Source of the DNA: Pyrus communis
Taxonomy: Eukaryota > Streptophyta > Magnoliopsida > Rosales > Rosaceae
Reading direction: 5' to 3'
Length of the DNA stretch: 64,000 nt
Assembly: GCF_963583255.1 (NCBI RefSeq)
Contig: NC_084819.1
Location: forward strand, 14,071,259 to 14,135,258
The notes beneath the pieces are model-generated. The model did no database searches, was not told the origin of the DNA, and saw only the letters and a list, made by a program, of their open reading frames with translations. The position numbers and the translations under genes are program-made. Shown here in pieces: positions 11,831 through 25,521 of this stretch. Each line of letters opens with the position of its first letter. The stretch's first letter is position 1.

Positions 11831-12006
11831 GTCATCAATATGAAATAAACATTAATCAACATTTAGTAATAAATTCAATCATCAACAATCGCATCATATA
11901 GTTTAAAATTTTAATTTCGTCATCAATATGAAATAAACATTAATCAACATTGAGTAATAAATTCAATCATCAATAATCGCATCATATAGTTTAGAAATTT
12001 AATTTC
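11831..12006. repeat. 88-bp tandem duplication
   Basis: The block starting GTCATCAATATGAAATAAAC at 11831 is repeated at 11919 with only a few changes. It is non-coding and lies just outside the hAT-like element. Confidence 0.85.
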
Positions 12007-13198
12007 ATTAACATTACCCAATAAAATATCGTCACGTTGTGATGTCGGATTAACCAAAAGGAAGAGGGATGTATGTCTTTTGGTGAGAGAGTGGATCCAG
12101 AGACCTAGTGAAGGGGTGGACCGTCCGACTCAACATATACGCATGTTTCCTTAACTATCTGACGTATTGGTTTTTATTATATGTTCAAGACTTTGATTGC
12201 ATAATCGTAACAATGTGGCAATGTTTTGTTGTACGGTTGGATAAACACAGGTAGTGCATATTTTAATTAGGAATGTCCTGGCTTTGAAATTATTACAATA
12301 ATTTAAGAAATGAGAAAATTTCAAACATGTGACGCACGATAGAAAACTTAAAAATCTAAGATATTAGACTACATAAAGTAAAAAGTCTCTGTTATGATCA
12401 ATTTGATGGCTTGAAAGAGGTCTTTTTTGACAAATTATTTATTGTTTAAACAAACGACAAACATTAAATTAACCAAATAATTTTATTGTGGATATAAAAT
12501 GGTAGAAAAAAAAAGGTCTCATTTTTCAACTTTGATATAGAGTATAGACAAGCAAGTGGTGAAGAAACTCAGATTATATCTGAAATAAACGAATTAAAAA
12601 ACAAATTGGTAACAAATATTGATCAACGTCAGTGGTGACACGACGATGACGACAACCAAGCTGAAATATAGGAGAGAGAAGCACAAAGGAAAGAACCCAA
12701 TAGCCGAGTAAGGATTCTTGTCGGATTTTTTTGTGAGGATCTCAAAAATTTTTAAATCACATCTATTTATCGTATATCATGTAGTCAAAAATTATTATAA
12801 TTTTTTATTTAAAGTTGAATATAAATAGTATCTGATAAAAACTGATCACATAATTCACGATGAACAAATGTAATTAAAAGATTCAAGAAATTCTCACAAA
12901 GAAGATCCGCCATCCTCTCTCTAATTGCCCAACTCCAAAACAATTCACGGCTGGGCCCATAAAATTACCATTCTCTCCAACTTTAGGTGTAACAGCAATG
13001 GACCATATGGTTCTTCCGTTTAGTTTTTGGTCAAATATTTGCTTCTTTTAGTCTATGCAACGTCATTCATTTGCCGTGTTGCCGTTTTCCTCCAGCCATA
13101 TATTGTAACTGGCCCAATTATCTTGCTCCATTATTTGCACTCGAAAATCGAAGAAAAGTGTGAATTTTTCCGCAAACAAACCACAAAAAAGGCGAAAA
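12007..13198. other. Intergenic / 5' flank of AKR1 with a MITE-like inverted repeat
   Basis: No gene seen. At about 12722-12913 a GGATTTTTTTGTGAGGATCTC-like end faces an inverted GAGAATTT..AAAGAAGATCC end, with an internal CGTATATCATG box. This matches a MITE type seen again at 62258-62448. The last ~200 bp before 13199 should hold the AKR1 promoter; a clear TATA box was not identified. Confidence 0.5.
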
Positions 13199-15854
<2,656 letters not shown>

Positions 15855-16697
15855 GCATAGGCTGGAAGAGTGAATGTTTGAAACATTCATCTTTTCTATA
15901 TGCCTTTCTTTAGCCCGTTTGTTTCGTTGTAGCTTGATTTTCAGTGGCTTCTTAGAGAAGGGTGAATTCAGAAGCTCTGGTACTTTTGTTGAACATTGTT
16001 ATAACTTGTAAGGTTCTTCAGAATCATTGAAACATTAAACCTGTTCACTTCGTCTGTCATGAAACATTGATGTCAAATGTCAATGATCATTTGGTTTAAC
16101 GACATTTGCAAAATGTCACCTTCTTCGGAGCCAGATATATCAAGTTTGTGGCAATGTGGGCATGCAAAGAAATTAAGCTCTTACAAGGCGAAGTTTTATG
16201 AGGCATTTCACAAACCGTTTGTCCAAATATTGGCATCCCAATTATATCTTAACCCGGATTAGTAAAAGTAATTCAAGAGAGTTGACAAATTACTCTATCT
16301 TAAAAGCCAGTTCTGAATTCAAGAGAGCTGACAAACTACTCTACTTTAAGAGCCAGTTCTAAAAGAACTGTTCACGCATAGCGGAACGACGGTTTTGCGT
16401 GAACAGTTCCATTTCATCTCGAAAGAGATGAACATCAGTCTGATTTTAATGCCTGAACTGTTCACGCATAGTGAACGATGGTTTTGCCTCTGTTTCTCTG
16501 TGGTCCCGTTTACTGTGCTCAAAATCAGTCCGTCCATTTCATCCTTTTCTCTCCTCTGCTGAGCATCGCTCTCTCTCACAACAACGCTCTTCTGCTCGAC
16601 GTCGCTCCCTCCTTTCTGGAGCTGCGCAAGTCGACCGCCCCCACCCCACACATCATCCCCACGAACCCAGAGACACCCCAAACCACCCCCACGAATA
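15855..16697. other. Intergenic between AKR1 and the AKR relic; short repeats
   Basis: The AKR1 3' UTR lies at the left. A tandem duplication of about 47 bp occurs at 16271-16361 (ATTCAAGAGAG..GACAAA..ACTCTA twice). It is followed by a hairpin (16365-16409) and a second copy of its left arm at about 16454. A plus ORF at 16471-17049 crosses a CT-rich stretch and the relic; I do not regard it as a gene. Confidence 0.5.
16365..16409. repeat. Perfect 13-bp inverted repeat (hairpin)
   Basis: GAACTGTTCACGC and its complement GCGTGAACAGTTC flank a 19-base loop. A further copy of the left arm occurs at 16456-16468. The arrangement looks like the tip of a small MITE, but no target duplication was identified. 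Confidence 0.7.
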
Positions 16698-17284
16698 CCT
16701 CCTGGAGTTAATCAAGGGGAATTGCGCTCTCACCGGCAGCAACCAAAGCTGCGTGAATGCTTTGAAAACAGAATGGACCAGTTGTCAATCTTTTCGGCTC
16801 CCCAGTTCAGTAAGGGCTAGTTACGTAAAGATTTTTGTGATTAATACCATAGTCCAGGGATTTGCATCATTGGCGACGAACAAGGTCCTTACGAATGCTA
16901 TTGGTGTATACCTCGGTACTTGTTTGCCATGTTTTCTGAAATTTATCAGGCAAGTGCTTTTTCCTTTTCCCCTTCTTTACATTCCTTCTTTCTCGTTCAG
17001 TTGTGTTAGTTTCTGCACTTGCTTGTCATTATACGACAACGTTCGATAGTTTTTTCGATGTATCCTTTCATTGGTCATATCGATTAGGCACTCGTAAGCT
17101 GTGACTTTAAGAGAACTTCCATATTCGCAATTATTCAACTTCGTTAATACAAGACATTGATTGAATTCAATATTCTGTTCGATTGATCATGCAGGAGAGG
17201 CTTATTAAAAGGAACTGGTTTTGTGCACGAGACTCTGGGTGCATACAGGACCCTGGAAGAATTATGGGACGGCGAGAGTGAGCA
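16698..17284 (+). pseudogene. Aldo-keto reductase relic (parts of exons 5 and 7)
   Basis: At 16698-16765 the sequence CCTCCTGGAGTTAATCAAGG and following matches the AKR exon-5 region [21 protein letters not shown] but is out of frame and damaged. At 17195-17284, after a good acceptor (CATGCAG), comes an exon-7 match KGTGFVHETLGAYRTLEELWDGE. One extra base near 17207-17211 (an A run) shifts the frame relative to ERL. The normal stop just after DGE is altered. Exons 1-4 and 6 were not found. It is a third, dead member of the tandem AKR group between copies 1 and 2, and the young Copia element inserted about 300 bp downstream of it. Confidence 0.75.
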
Positions 17285-17589
17285 GAACCTTGATGTTAGG
17301 AAGCAATTTCCTTTACATCTCCTTCAGCTTCTTCGAATACATAGAACTAACAGTATGTAACTACAAAATTTAGTACGTTGTACGTGAAGATATTGCTGAA
17401 GGTCGAAAATGTTGCATCTGTTGGGTGTTGAAATGGTGGAACTGTTCACTGTTGCTTGTTCGATTTCCTTTCGTAACCTGCTTTTTACTCGTGTCTCTAC
17501 ACTTCAACGGAAACTAACTAATCCTGATTTCTCTGCCTTGCCTTAACAACAGCTCTCATCATCTTTCTGTGGTCTCCTGGAAAAAGATC

Positions 17590-18055
17590 TGTTAGACAAA
17601 TAAGGAATATGATTGGAGTCCTTGTGTAATTGTATATAATATTATTATTGGAAGAATAAGCCGTCCTACAGCCGTCAAGCCGTCCTACCTTGTCCTACCT
17701 ACACACTAGCCGTCCTACAGCCGTCCTATAGCCGTCAAGTCGTCCTACAGCCGTCAAGCCGTCCTACAGTCGTCAAGCCGTCCTACCTTGTCCTACCTAC
17801 ACACTAGGACGGCTACCTTGTCCTCTACAGCCGTCCTACCTACACACTAGGACGGCTACCTTGTCCTACCTACACACTTGTATCATGTATATATATCCTT
17901 GTAATCTTGTAGAGAAACATAATGAAAAAATAAGCATTCTCTTCCATTTGCATTCTCTTCCATAAGCATTCTCTTCCATTTGCATTCTCTTCCATTTTTC
18001 TACATTCACGTATCAATAACAAATATATTTTTTAGCCTACATACCTTTTTCTACA
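17590..18055 (+). repeat. Copia 5' LTR
   Basis: 466 bp, TG..CA ends. It contains a minisatellite of AGCCGTCCTAC/AGCCGTCAAGCC units (about 17660-17880), ATATATAT near 17887 as a possible TATA box, and four CATTCTCTTCCAT repeats near its end (about 17933-17997). Confidence 0.93.
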
Positions 18056-18122
18056 TGGTATACAGAGCAGGTTTATAACCCTAGCCCTAATTTTTTTTTC
18101 GGCAGCTTTCTCTACCGTTCCC

Positions 18123-21100
18123 ATGGCTGTTCGTGGCCCGTCCCGTCCCTCCTTTGCTCGTCCTCCCCTCCACTGCACCTACTGCAATTTTGATTATCAT
18201 ACCCGAGACACCTGCCATAAACTTCATGGCTATCCCGTTGGCCATCCCCTCCATGGCCAACCGTGGCGACCACCGCGCCGTGCCACTGCTTCCAGTTCTT
18301 CCCGCAGTCATGCACCTTCCAGTCCTCCCTGGCAGCCACGGTTTTCTGCTTCCCGGCCCCATAATTTCACCCAAGCCCATCACGTGCAAGGCACCCAGGC
18401 CCCCGCCTCATCTTCTACTCCAGCGACCCACCAAGTGCACGGGGCCCAGCCCACTTTGCATGACTTGCAGCTTGCCATGCCTGACCTCTCTGCCGAGCAG
18501 CACTCCCATGTTCTAGCTGCTCTACGTGACACCACCACCCCTTCTCAGGCCAATGCCGTGCTCACTACTAATTTTGCCCAAGGTTTGTTACCTGTCACCT
18601 CTCGTCATGGTCAATGGATTCTTGACAGTGGTGCTACGGATCATATTACTTCTTCCGCTTCATGTTTGGTTAATCACTCTCCTTCACATTTGCCGCCTGT
18701 TTCTTTGCCTAGTGGTGCTTCCGCTCCCATTACTTTTACCGGCACTCTTCCTTTAAATTCATCAGTTACTTTGAAGGATGTTTTATGTGTCCCTAATTTC
18801 CGAGTGGACCTTTTATCGGTTGGTAAACTTACAGATGGATTATCGTGTTCCATAACCTTCTTTCCTTTTTGGTGTGTTTTGCAGGACTTGGTTTCGAAGG
18901 CGATGATTGGTGTGGGTAAGCGACGTGGCGATCTGTATTACCTTGTGGCCCTTACCTCTTCTCTCCCCACCCGTCAACCTCTCTGCAACATCATTACCAT
19001 CCCCTCCTCCCTCTGGCATAGGCGTCTTGGTCACCCCTCCTCCACTCGTTTGCAAGCTTTAGCATCTAGTTCTCTTAATTGCACTTTTGATTCTAGTCAT
19101 ATTTGTGATGTTTGTCCGTTGGCAAAACAAACTCGTCAACCTTTTCTTTTGAGTTCAATTTCATCCACTTTCCCTTTTGCTTTAATTCATTGTGATATTT
19201 GGGGCCCGAATCGTCAATCCTCTTCTCTTTCTGGTGCTCATTATTTCTTAACCATTGTGGATGATTTTTCTCGCTTTACGTGGGTCTTCCTCATGAAACA
19301 TAAATCCGACACTCAACAATTAATTAAGGATTTTTTTGCTTATGTCACTACCCAATTCCGCACTACCATCCAATGCATTCGTACTGACAATGGTGGTGAA
19401 TTTTTATCTCTTCGTAGTTTTTTCTCTGATCATGGGGTGCTTTTACAAACTTCTTGTGTTTATACCCCCAACAAAATGGCGTTGTTGAAAGAAAACATCG
19501 TCATCTTCTTGAAACCGCTCGCGCCCTTCGTTTTCAATCCCATCTTCCTATCAAGTTTTGGGGGGAATGTGTTCTTACCGCTACTTATCTCATCAATCGT
19601 CTCCCTACCCGTCTTCTCCATCATAAATCCCCATTTGAGGTTCTCTTTTCGAAAACCCCATCTTATGACCACTTCCGCGTCTTTGGTTGTCTGGCATATG
19701 CCACCTCTGTCACTCCCACCACCAAATTTTCCCCTCGGGCTCATCGTTGCATTTTTCTCGGTTATCCTCATGGACAAAAGGCCTATACCCTTTACGATCT
19801 CGACAATCACCGCATTTTCACTAGTCGAGACGTCATCTTTCATGAAACTACTTTCCCTTATGCCGTTTCTCACCCTCCTATCCCATCCTCTTCGCCTACC
19901 CTACCCATCCCACCCCCTCTGGACTTTACATATAACCCACCCCTTCCTGCCCCGACGCCTCACCCTCCTCCACCTTCCTCCCCTTCCACGCCTCCCACAG
20001 ATTCCCTTGCTGCCCCATTACCCGTTCTTCCCCATGCCCCTGCCCTCTCGGTATCCCCTCCTTCCCCCCCCGCTACTTCCTTACCTTTCACCCTTTTACC
20101 CACGGACATCCCTACCCCCCCCCACTACCTACCAATCCTCCCCTTCCCCGCACCTCTTCCCGTGCCCATAAACCTCCACCCTATTTAAAAGACTACGTTT
20201 GCTCGCAGGTGATTCTGCCATCCCACCCATCTTCGACTTCGCAACCCGGTTCTACACAAGGTACGCGATATCCACTTTGTAATTTTCTCTCTTATCACCG
20301 TTACTCTCCCAGGCATTTTTCTTACATTAACTCTGTCAGTCGGACTGTGGAGCCTTCCTCCTTTGCCGAGGCTGCCACTGACCCCAATTGGCAACGTGCT
20401 ATGACTGAGGAGCTTCAAGCTTTACATGCTAATGATACTTGGACTTTAACTTCCTTTGCCCCTGGCAAAATTCACATTGGTTGTAAGTGGGTGTACAAAC
20501 TCAAGCACAATTCCGATGGCTCTATTGACCGCTACAAAGCTCGTTTGGTTGCTAAAGGCTTCACTCAGGCTGAAGGTATTGATTATCATGACACTTTTTC
20601 TCCTACTGCTAAGATGATTACGGTGCGTTGTCTTCTTGCTCTTGCTGCTAGTCAGTCTTGGTCTCTTCATCAGCTTGATGTTAATAATGCTTTCTTACAT
20701 GGTGACTTACATGAAGAAATCTATATGTCTCCTCCTCCTGGTCTTCGGCGACAGGGGGAGAATCTTGTGTGTCGCCTTCACAAGTCACTTTATGGTCTTA
20801 AGCAGGCTTCTCGCCAATGGTTTGCCAAATTCACTAGTGCCATCATTTCTGCCGGTTTTCAACAATCCAAAGCTGACTATTCATTGTTCACTAAAAAGTC
20901 TGGTATTTCTTTCACAGCTTTGCTCATTTATGTGGATGATATTGTGATTACAGGCAATGATGCTAGTGCCATTAATTCTCTGAAGTCTTTTCTCCGTGAT
21001 CATTTTCGGATAAAAGACCTTGGTGATTTAAAATATTTTTTGGGTATTGAGGTTTCTCGTTCCAAACAAGGGATTTATATTTCTCAACGCAAGTATGCAT

Positions 21101-21879
21101 TAGAGATTCTCAAGGACTATGGTTTTTTGGGAGCACGACCCATTGCTTTTCCTATGGATGACACAAAATTATCTGATAAAGGAGAACTTCTCAAGGATCC
21201 TGAAAAGTATCGACGATTAGTAGGTCGGTTAATATATCTCACTATCACTCGGCCGGATATCACCTATTCTGTGCATGTTCTAAGCCGTTTTATGCACGAG
21301 CCAAGGATATCTCATATGGATGCTGCGCTTCGTATTGTTCGTTATTTGAAGGCTACTCCAGGTCAAGGTTTATTATTTCGTTCTGACAACCAGACCAAGT
21401 TAACTGCGTTTTGTGATTCCGATTGGGCAGGTTGCCCTATCACTCGCCGTTCGACTACTGGGTATTGTGTATTCTTGGGTGGTTCTTTGATTTCTTGGCG
21501 GACGAAACGACAGAAAACCGTTTCGCTCTCTTCAACAGAGGCGGAATATAGGGCCATGGCAGGTGCTTGTTGCGAGATAGTTTGGCTTCGTTTTTTGTTG
21601 AAGGATTTGAACATTCCTTTGGATGGTCCTTCCATTTTATTTTGTGATAATCAAGCAGCGTTACATATAGCTGCCAATCCTGTTTTTCATGAACGAACTC
21701 GTCACATTGAGATGGATTGTCACTTTATACGAGATAAGATTGTAGATGGCAAAATAGAGACCAAGCATGTGGGTACGGCACAACAGTTGGCAGACTTGTT
21801 TACCAAACCTCTTGGGAAAGAAAAGTTTTCGAGTATGTTACGCAAGTTGGGAGTTCTTGACATCCACTCTCCAACTTGA
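18123..21879 (+). pseudogene. Copia gag(zinc knuckle)-integrase-RT-RNase H, frame broken twice
   Basis: Frame 1 of 3 starts at ATG 18123 with a CCHC-type knuckle (CTYC..H..C near residues 19-32), then the protease motif LDSGATDH (about 18620), the integrase HHCC zone (HRRLGH, CDVC) and catalytic Asp residues (HCDIWGP, RTDNGGEF). A one-base loss in the C run 19465-19469 shifts the frame; the integrase continues from about 19467 ([10 protein letters not shown] with the catalytic Glu). After a proline-rich linker a second shift occurs, most simply in the nine-C run 20115-20123. The frame 20209-21879 then carries RT (NAFLHGD, YGLKQA, YVDD at 20929-20940) and RNase H (LSSTEAEYRAMA, DNQAA) up to the stop at 21877-21879. 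Only about 67 bp separate the primer-binding site from the knuckle, so the usual N-terminal gag region is absent. Confidence 0.88.
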
Positions 21880-21886
21880 GGGGGAG

Positions 21887-22371
21887 TGTTAGACAAATAA
21901 GGAATATGATTGGAGTCCTTGTGTAATTGTATATAATATTATTATTGGAAGAATAAGCCGTCCTACAGCCGTCAAGCCGTCCTACCTTGTCCTACCTACA
22001 CACTAGCCGTCCTACAGCCGTCAAGCCGTCCTACAGCCGTCCTATAGCCGTCAAGTCGTCCTACAGCCGTCAAGCCGTCCTACAGTCGTCAAGCCGTCCT
22101 ACCTTGTCCTACCTACACACTAGGACGGCTACCTTGTCCTCTACAGCCGTCCTACCTACACACTAGGACGGCTACCTTGTCCTACCTACACACTTGTATC
22201 ATGTATATATATCCTTGTAATCTTGTAGAGAAACATAATGAAAAAATAAGCATTCTCTTCCATTTGCATTCTCTTCCATAAGCATTCTCTTCCATTTGCA
22301 TTCTCTTCCATTTTTCTACATTCACGTATCAATAACAAATATATTTTTTAGCCTACATACCTTTTTCTACA
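21887..22371 (+). repeat. Copia 3' LTR
   Basis: 485 bp, same as the 5' LTR except for an additional 19-bp unit (AGCCGTCAAGCCGTCCTAC) in the minisatellite. It ends CTACA directly before the AGATC target duplication. Confidence 0.93.
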
Positions 22372-22892
22372 AGATCGAGATCATTTTTGACTAGTTTGAC
22401 ACACCTCGAATTTTGACAATTTATCATTTTCCTTATAATTGTGTGGTCTACTGGAAAAAGATCGAGATCATTTTTTATGGCTTGAATAAAGGCAAAGAAA
22501 TAGCTGGTTGATAACTCCACCAAGTGTCTTACCTGGACCACTCGATGACTTGATTTGACAACGTAAAAATCTACGGCCACAAAAGGTGGCAACTTCCATT
22601 TCGACGGCTCAGATCTCCTATGCCACTTTATAGGATGATATCAGAAAGAGATTTTTCAATCCATTCAAAAAATGTGTACAGTGTCCATACAACATATTTC
22701 ATTATCTAAACGGATGAACACTTAAAAAGAAATTCAACTAATTGTATGTGCCATCTCGTGCGCTTAATTACATTGAAAAATCTCTATATACCCAAACGAG
22801 TAGAGCACTAACCACATCCCAGAAAACGAAAAAGTAACAGTCCTTATCAAAGGGTCGTAAACGATGACGTCTCGGATTCTCTCCCGCTCTCT
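22372..22892. other. Intergenic / upstream region of AKR2
   Basis: No gene. The block GGTCTNCTGGAAAAAGATCG occurs both across the Copia insertion site (left part 17571-17589, right part from 22372) and again at 22447-22466, so the element landed in one copy of a short direct duplication. CATCTCGTGCGC and AT-rich sequence follow. Confidence 0.55.
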
Positions 22893-22899
22893 TATAAAT
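22893..22899 (+). promoter_or_regulatory. Probable TATA box of AKR2
   Basis: TATAAAT lies 73 bp upstream of the AKR2 ATG, followed by a CT-rich leader (CTCTCTCTAAACTTCTCTG). Position and context fit a plant core promoter with a leader of about 45 nt. Confidence 0.65.
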
Positions 22900-22971
22900 G
22901 CGAAGAGCCTTTTCATTTTTCTAGATTACTCTCTCTCTAAACTTCTCTGTCTCCACCTGAGAGACTGAGAA

Positions 22972-25521
22972 ATGGCGGACGACATTCGTTTCTTCGAGCT
23001 GAACACCGGAGCTAAGATCCCTTCTGTAGGGTTGGGGACCTGGCAGTCAAGCCCTGGCCTCGTCGGCGACGCCGTACACGCCGCTGTCAAGGTATTTTTC
23101 TTTCCCTTACTACACGTTCTATTTAAATTGTTTTCGAACTGAAAAATCGATCATTGTGGAAGATTATTGGCTATCATTAGTGAAGAAAGTTGAGTTTTTC
23201 TTTCCCTTACTTCATTATCATGGGATTCGTTCACAATACACCTCTCGTGTGGCCAAATTTGAAGCCTAATATGTGCAGAATACAAAAGAAGTAATATAGA
23301 GTGCCTGTGGCTGTTGAGCACAACCTCTCTGATATTATGAACAAAGTTAATTGGTTTTATACCATAAAACCAATTGACAATACGAAGAAGAATCCAACTT
23401 CCTTACAAGGCCCTACAATATTCCTATCAATATGTGATTCATTCTTAACAATTAGCCGTTTGGTTTTGCTAAAATTTAGTATATAAGATAAATTTGTTGA
23501 TTTACTAATTGTAGGCGGGTTGTCGACATATTGATTGTGCTCAATTCTACGGCAATGAGAAGGAGGTAACTTCAGTTTCTTTTACGCTAAATTACTTATT
23601 CGAGGGCATATTCGACAACTATTTTGTTTTTAGTTTTACCGTTTGTGTATTGCGCGAGAGATAGACGAAATGTATATGGGGAAAAGCAGGATGAATAATG
23701 ATGGAGGGGTCTATCTATAACGAAAAATGAAAGCTAAAAATTAAACATAAAATGGTTATCAAATGAGCCCTGAACATTTGTTGTAAATTTCCTTTATGGT
23801 TGACGTTCGTCTTTATGTGTTTGTTCATGTTAAGTAAATTGTACCCAGTAATTACTATCATTATGTTTAACTGTCAAATTTTTATTTTTTATGTTGAGCT
23901 GATTGATTGCCTTTAATTACCTTTATAATTTTAATTGCTATGCGGTCATCTCTTTACATTAAATCTGGATAAAATTTGAAATGATTTATGTTAGTATCAT
24001 TCTTTGAAGATGCTTGAGTCGTTACCAGAATTTGGTTCGACCAACAGTTTTTATTTCTTGTAGGTTGGTTTGGTTCTAAAGAAACTGTTTGAAGATGGTG
24101 CGGTGAAGCGCGAGGATTTGTGGATTACTTCCAAACTCTGGTTTGTTCATGCTAATTCAACTAAGTAGTGAGATATTTTGAGTAATTTCACTGAGCACAC
24201 AAAGAATTAATTAGAGTAACCGCTGGTTATTTATGCTAAGTGATAGTGCTGTGACCCTTGTTTGGTTGTTTATCCGTAGGTGTACTGATCATGCTCCCGA
24301 AGATGTACCAGAGGCATTGGACAGGACTTTGAGAGACTTGCAACTGGATTATGTTGACTTGTACCTTGTACGTATTTCCTGTTCCAATCTTTTTCTCAAG
24401 TTATGCCTGTATCAGAATTTGATACCAAATTGTGTGCATTTTGTTTTAATAATTTACATATAGAAGAGGCTCTTTATAAGGAATGGAATCGTCGCGTGTT
24501 TTCCGAAATCCAATATTAGATTATATAAGTTACTTTCAAAGGCATTGATTCCCTTGAGTCTGGCTATATTACCTGCATCTTGCTCTAAATATCAGGTTGA
24601 AATCAAATATTGTTATGTCATTTTGTGAGCATTATTTGGCTGCAACTAATGAGCCTGCTGGAAATTTCGAAGATACACTGGCCAGTCCGGATGAAGAAAG
24701 GGTCTGTGGGTTTTAAGCCTGAAAACCTTACTGATATTGATATCCCGGCAACTTGGAGAGCAATGGAAACCCTCTATGATTCGGGCAAGGCTCGAGCTAT
24801 TGGTGTGTGCAATTTCTCCACAAAGAAGCTGTCAGATTTGCTGGATGTTGCACGTGTTCCTCCTGCTGTTGACCAAGTGGAGTGCCATCCTGTATGGCAG
24901 CAGAACAAGCTACGTTCCCTCTGTAAATCCAAGGGAGTTCACCTTTCTGTGAGTATGCAATACTTAATCACATTGTCTGTGTCCTGCGCAGTTACAAAAG
25001 TAACATATATTTTTCTTTCAGGGATATTCACCACTGGGCTCTCCTGGAACAACATGGGTCAAACTTGAAGTCCTAAAGAATCCGATTCTTCAGACAGTTG
25101 CTGAAAAATTAGGCAAAACTCCTGCACAAGTTGCTCTTCGATGGGGGCTGCAAAAGGGTCATAGTGTTCTTCCCAAGAGTACTAATGAAACAAGGATCAA
25201 GGAGAACCTTGATGTGTTTGGCTGGTCTATCCCAGATGACTTGTTCGCCAAGTTTTCTGAAATCGAGCAGGTAACAAGTTGTCACTGGAAATGATTCTTA
25301 TTCTCAGTGCTATCAGTACCCGTACTTATCTACAAGGAGGATGCCATTATTGCAGTATCGCGAGCGAATCATGCTGTAGTAATTGCTATGCAGCCTTTTC
25401 TCCTAACTAACTACACTGATTTCCAATTATGCAGGCAAGACTGATCAGAGGGGCCTCATTCGTTCATGATACTTTTGGTCCCTACAGGAGTTATGAGGAG
25501 TTCTGGGATGGTGAAATGTAG
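22972..25521 (+). CDS. AKR4C-type NADPH-dependent aldo-keto reductase, copy 2
   Basis: Seven exons give 315 aa: 22972-23091, 23515-23565, 24064-24140, 24280-24367, 24673-24948, 25022-25270 and 25435-25521. Exon lengths are identical to copy 1 (120, 51, 77, 88, 276, 249, 87), so the two are tandem duplicates. The tetrad is Asp47, Tyr52, Lys81 and His114 ([23 protein letters not shown]). [21 protein letters not shown] and the end EEFWDGEM are present. The usual GVSNFS is GVCNFS here. All introns are GT-AG, including intron 6, which is GC-AG in copy 1. [20 protein letters not shown] is the natural start; a TATA box lies 73 bp upstream. Role as for copy 1: NADPH-dependent reduction of carbonyl compounds, substrate unknown. 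Confidence 0.94.

Larger units (their letters stand above)
17590..22371 (+). mobile_element. Young Ty1/Copia retrotransposon with two LTRs and 5-bp target duplication
   Basis: The element starts TGTTAGACAAATAAGG and ends TTTTTCTACA, flanked by AGATC on both sides (17585-17589, 22372-22376). The LTRs (17590-18055, 466 bp; 21887-22371, 485 bp) look nearly identical apart from one extra 19-bp repeat unit in the 3' LTR. The primer-binding site follows the 5' LTR at 18056 (TGGTATACAGAGC, like the initiator tRNA-Met site with one extra base). The polypurine tract TTGAGGGGGAG precedes the 3' LTR. Coding content runs from a gag zinc knuckle to RNase H, but the N-terminal part of gag is missing and two frame breaks are present, so this copy is probably not autonomous. 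Confidence 0.95.

Noticed and set aside
16471..17049. 192-aa ORF between AKR1 and the Copia element
   Set aside because: It crosses CT-rich DNA and the out-of-frame AKR exon-5 relic; coding similarity lies in other frames.
19460..19873. 137-aa minus ORF in the Copia integrase
   Set aside because: Antisense shadow of the real integrase frame.
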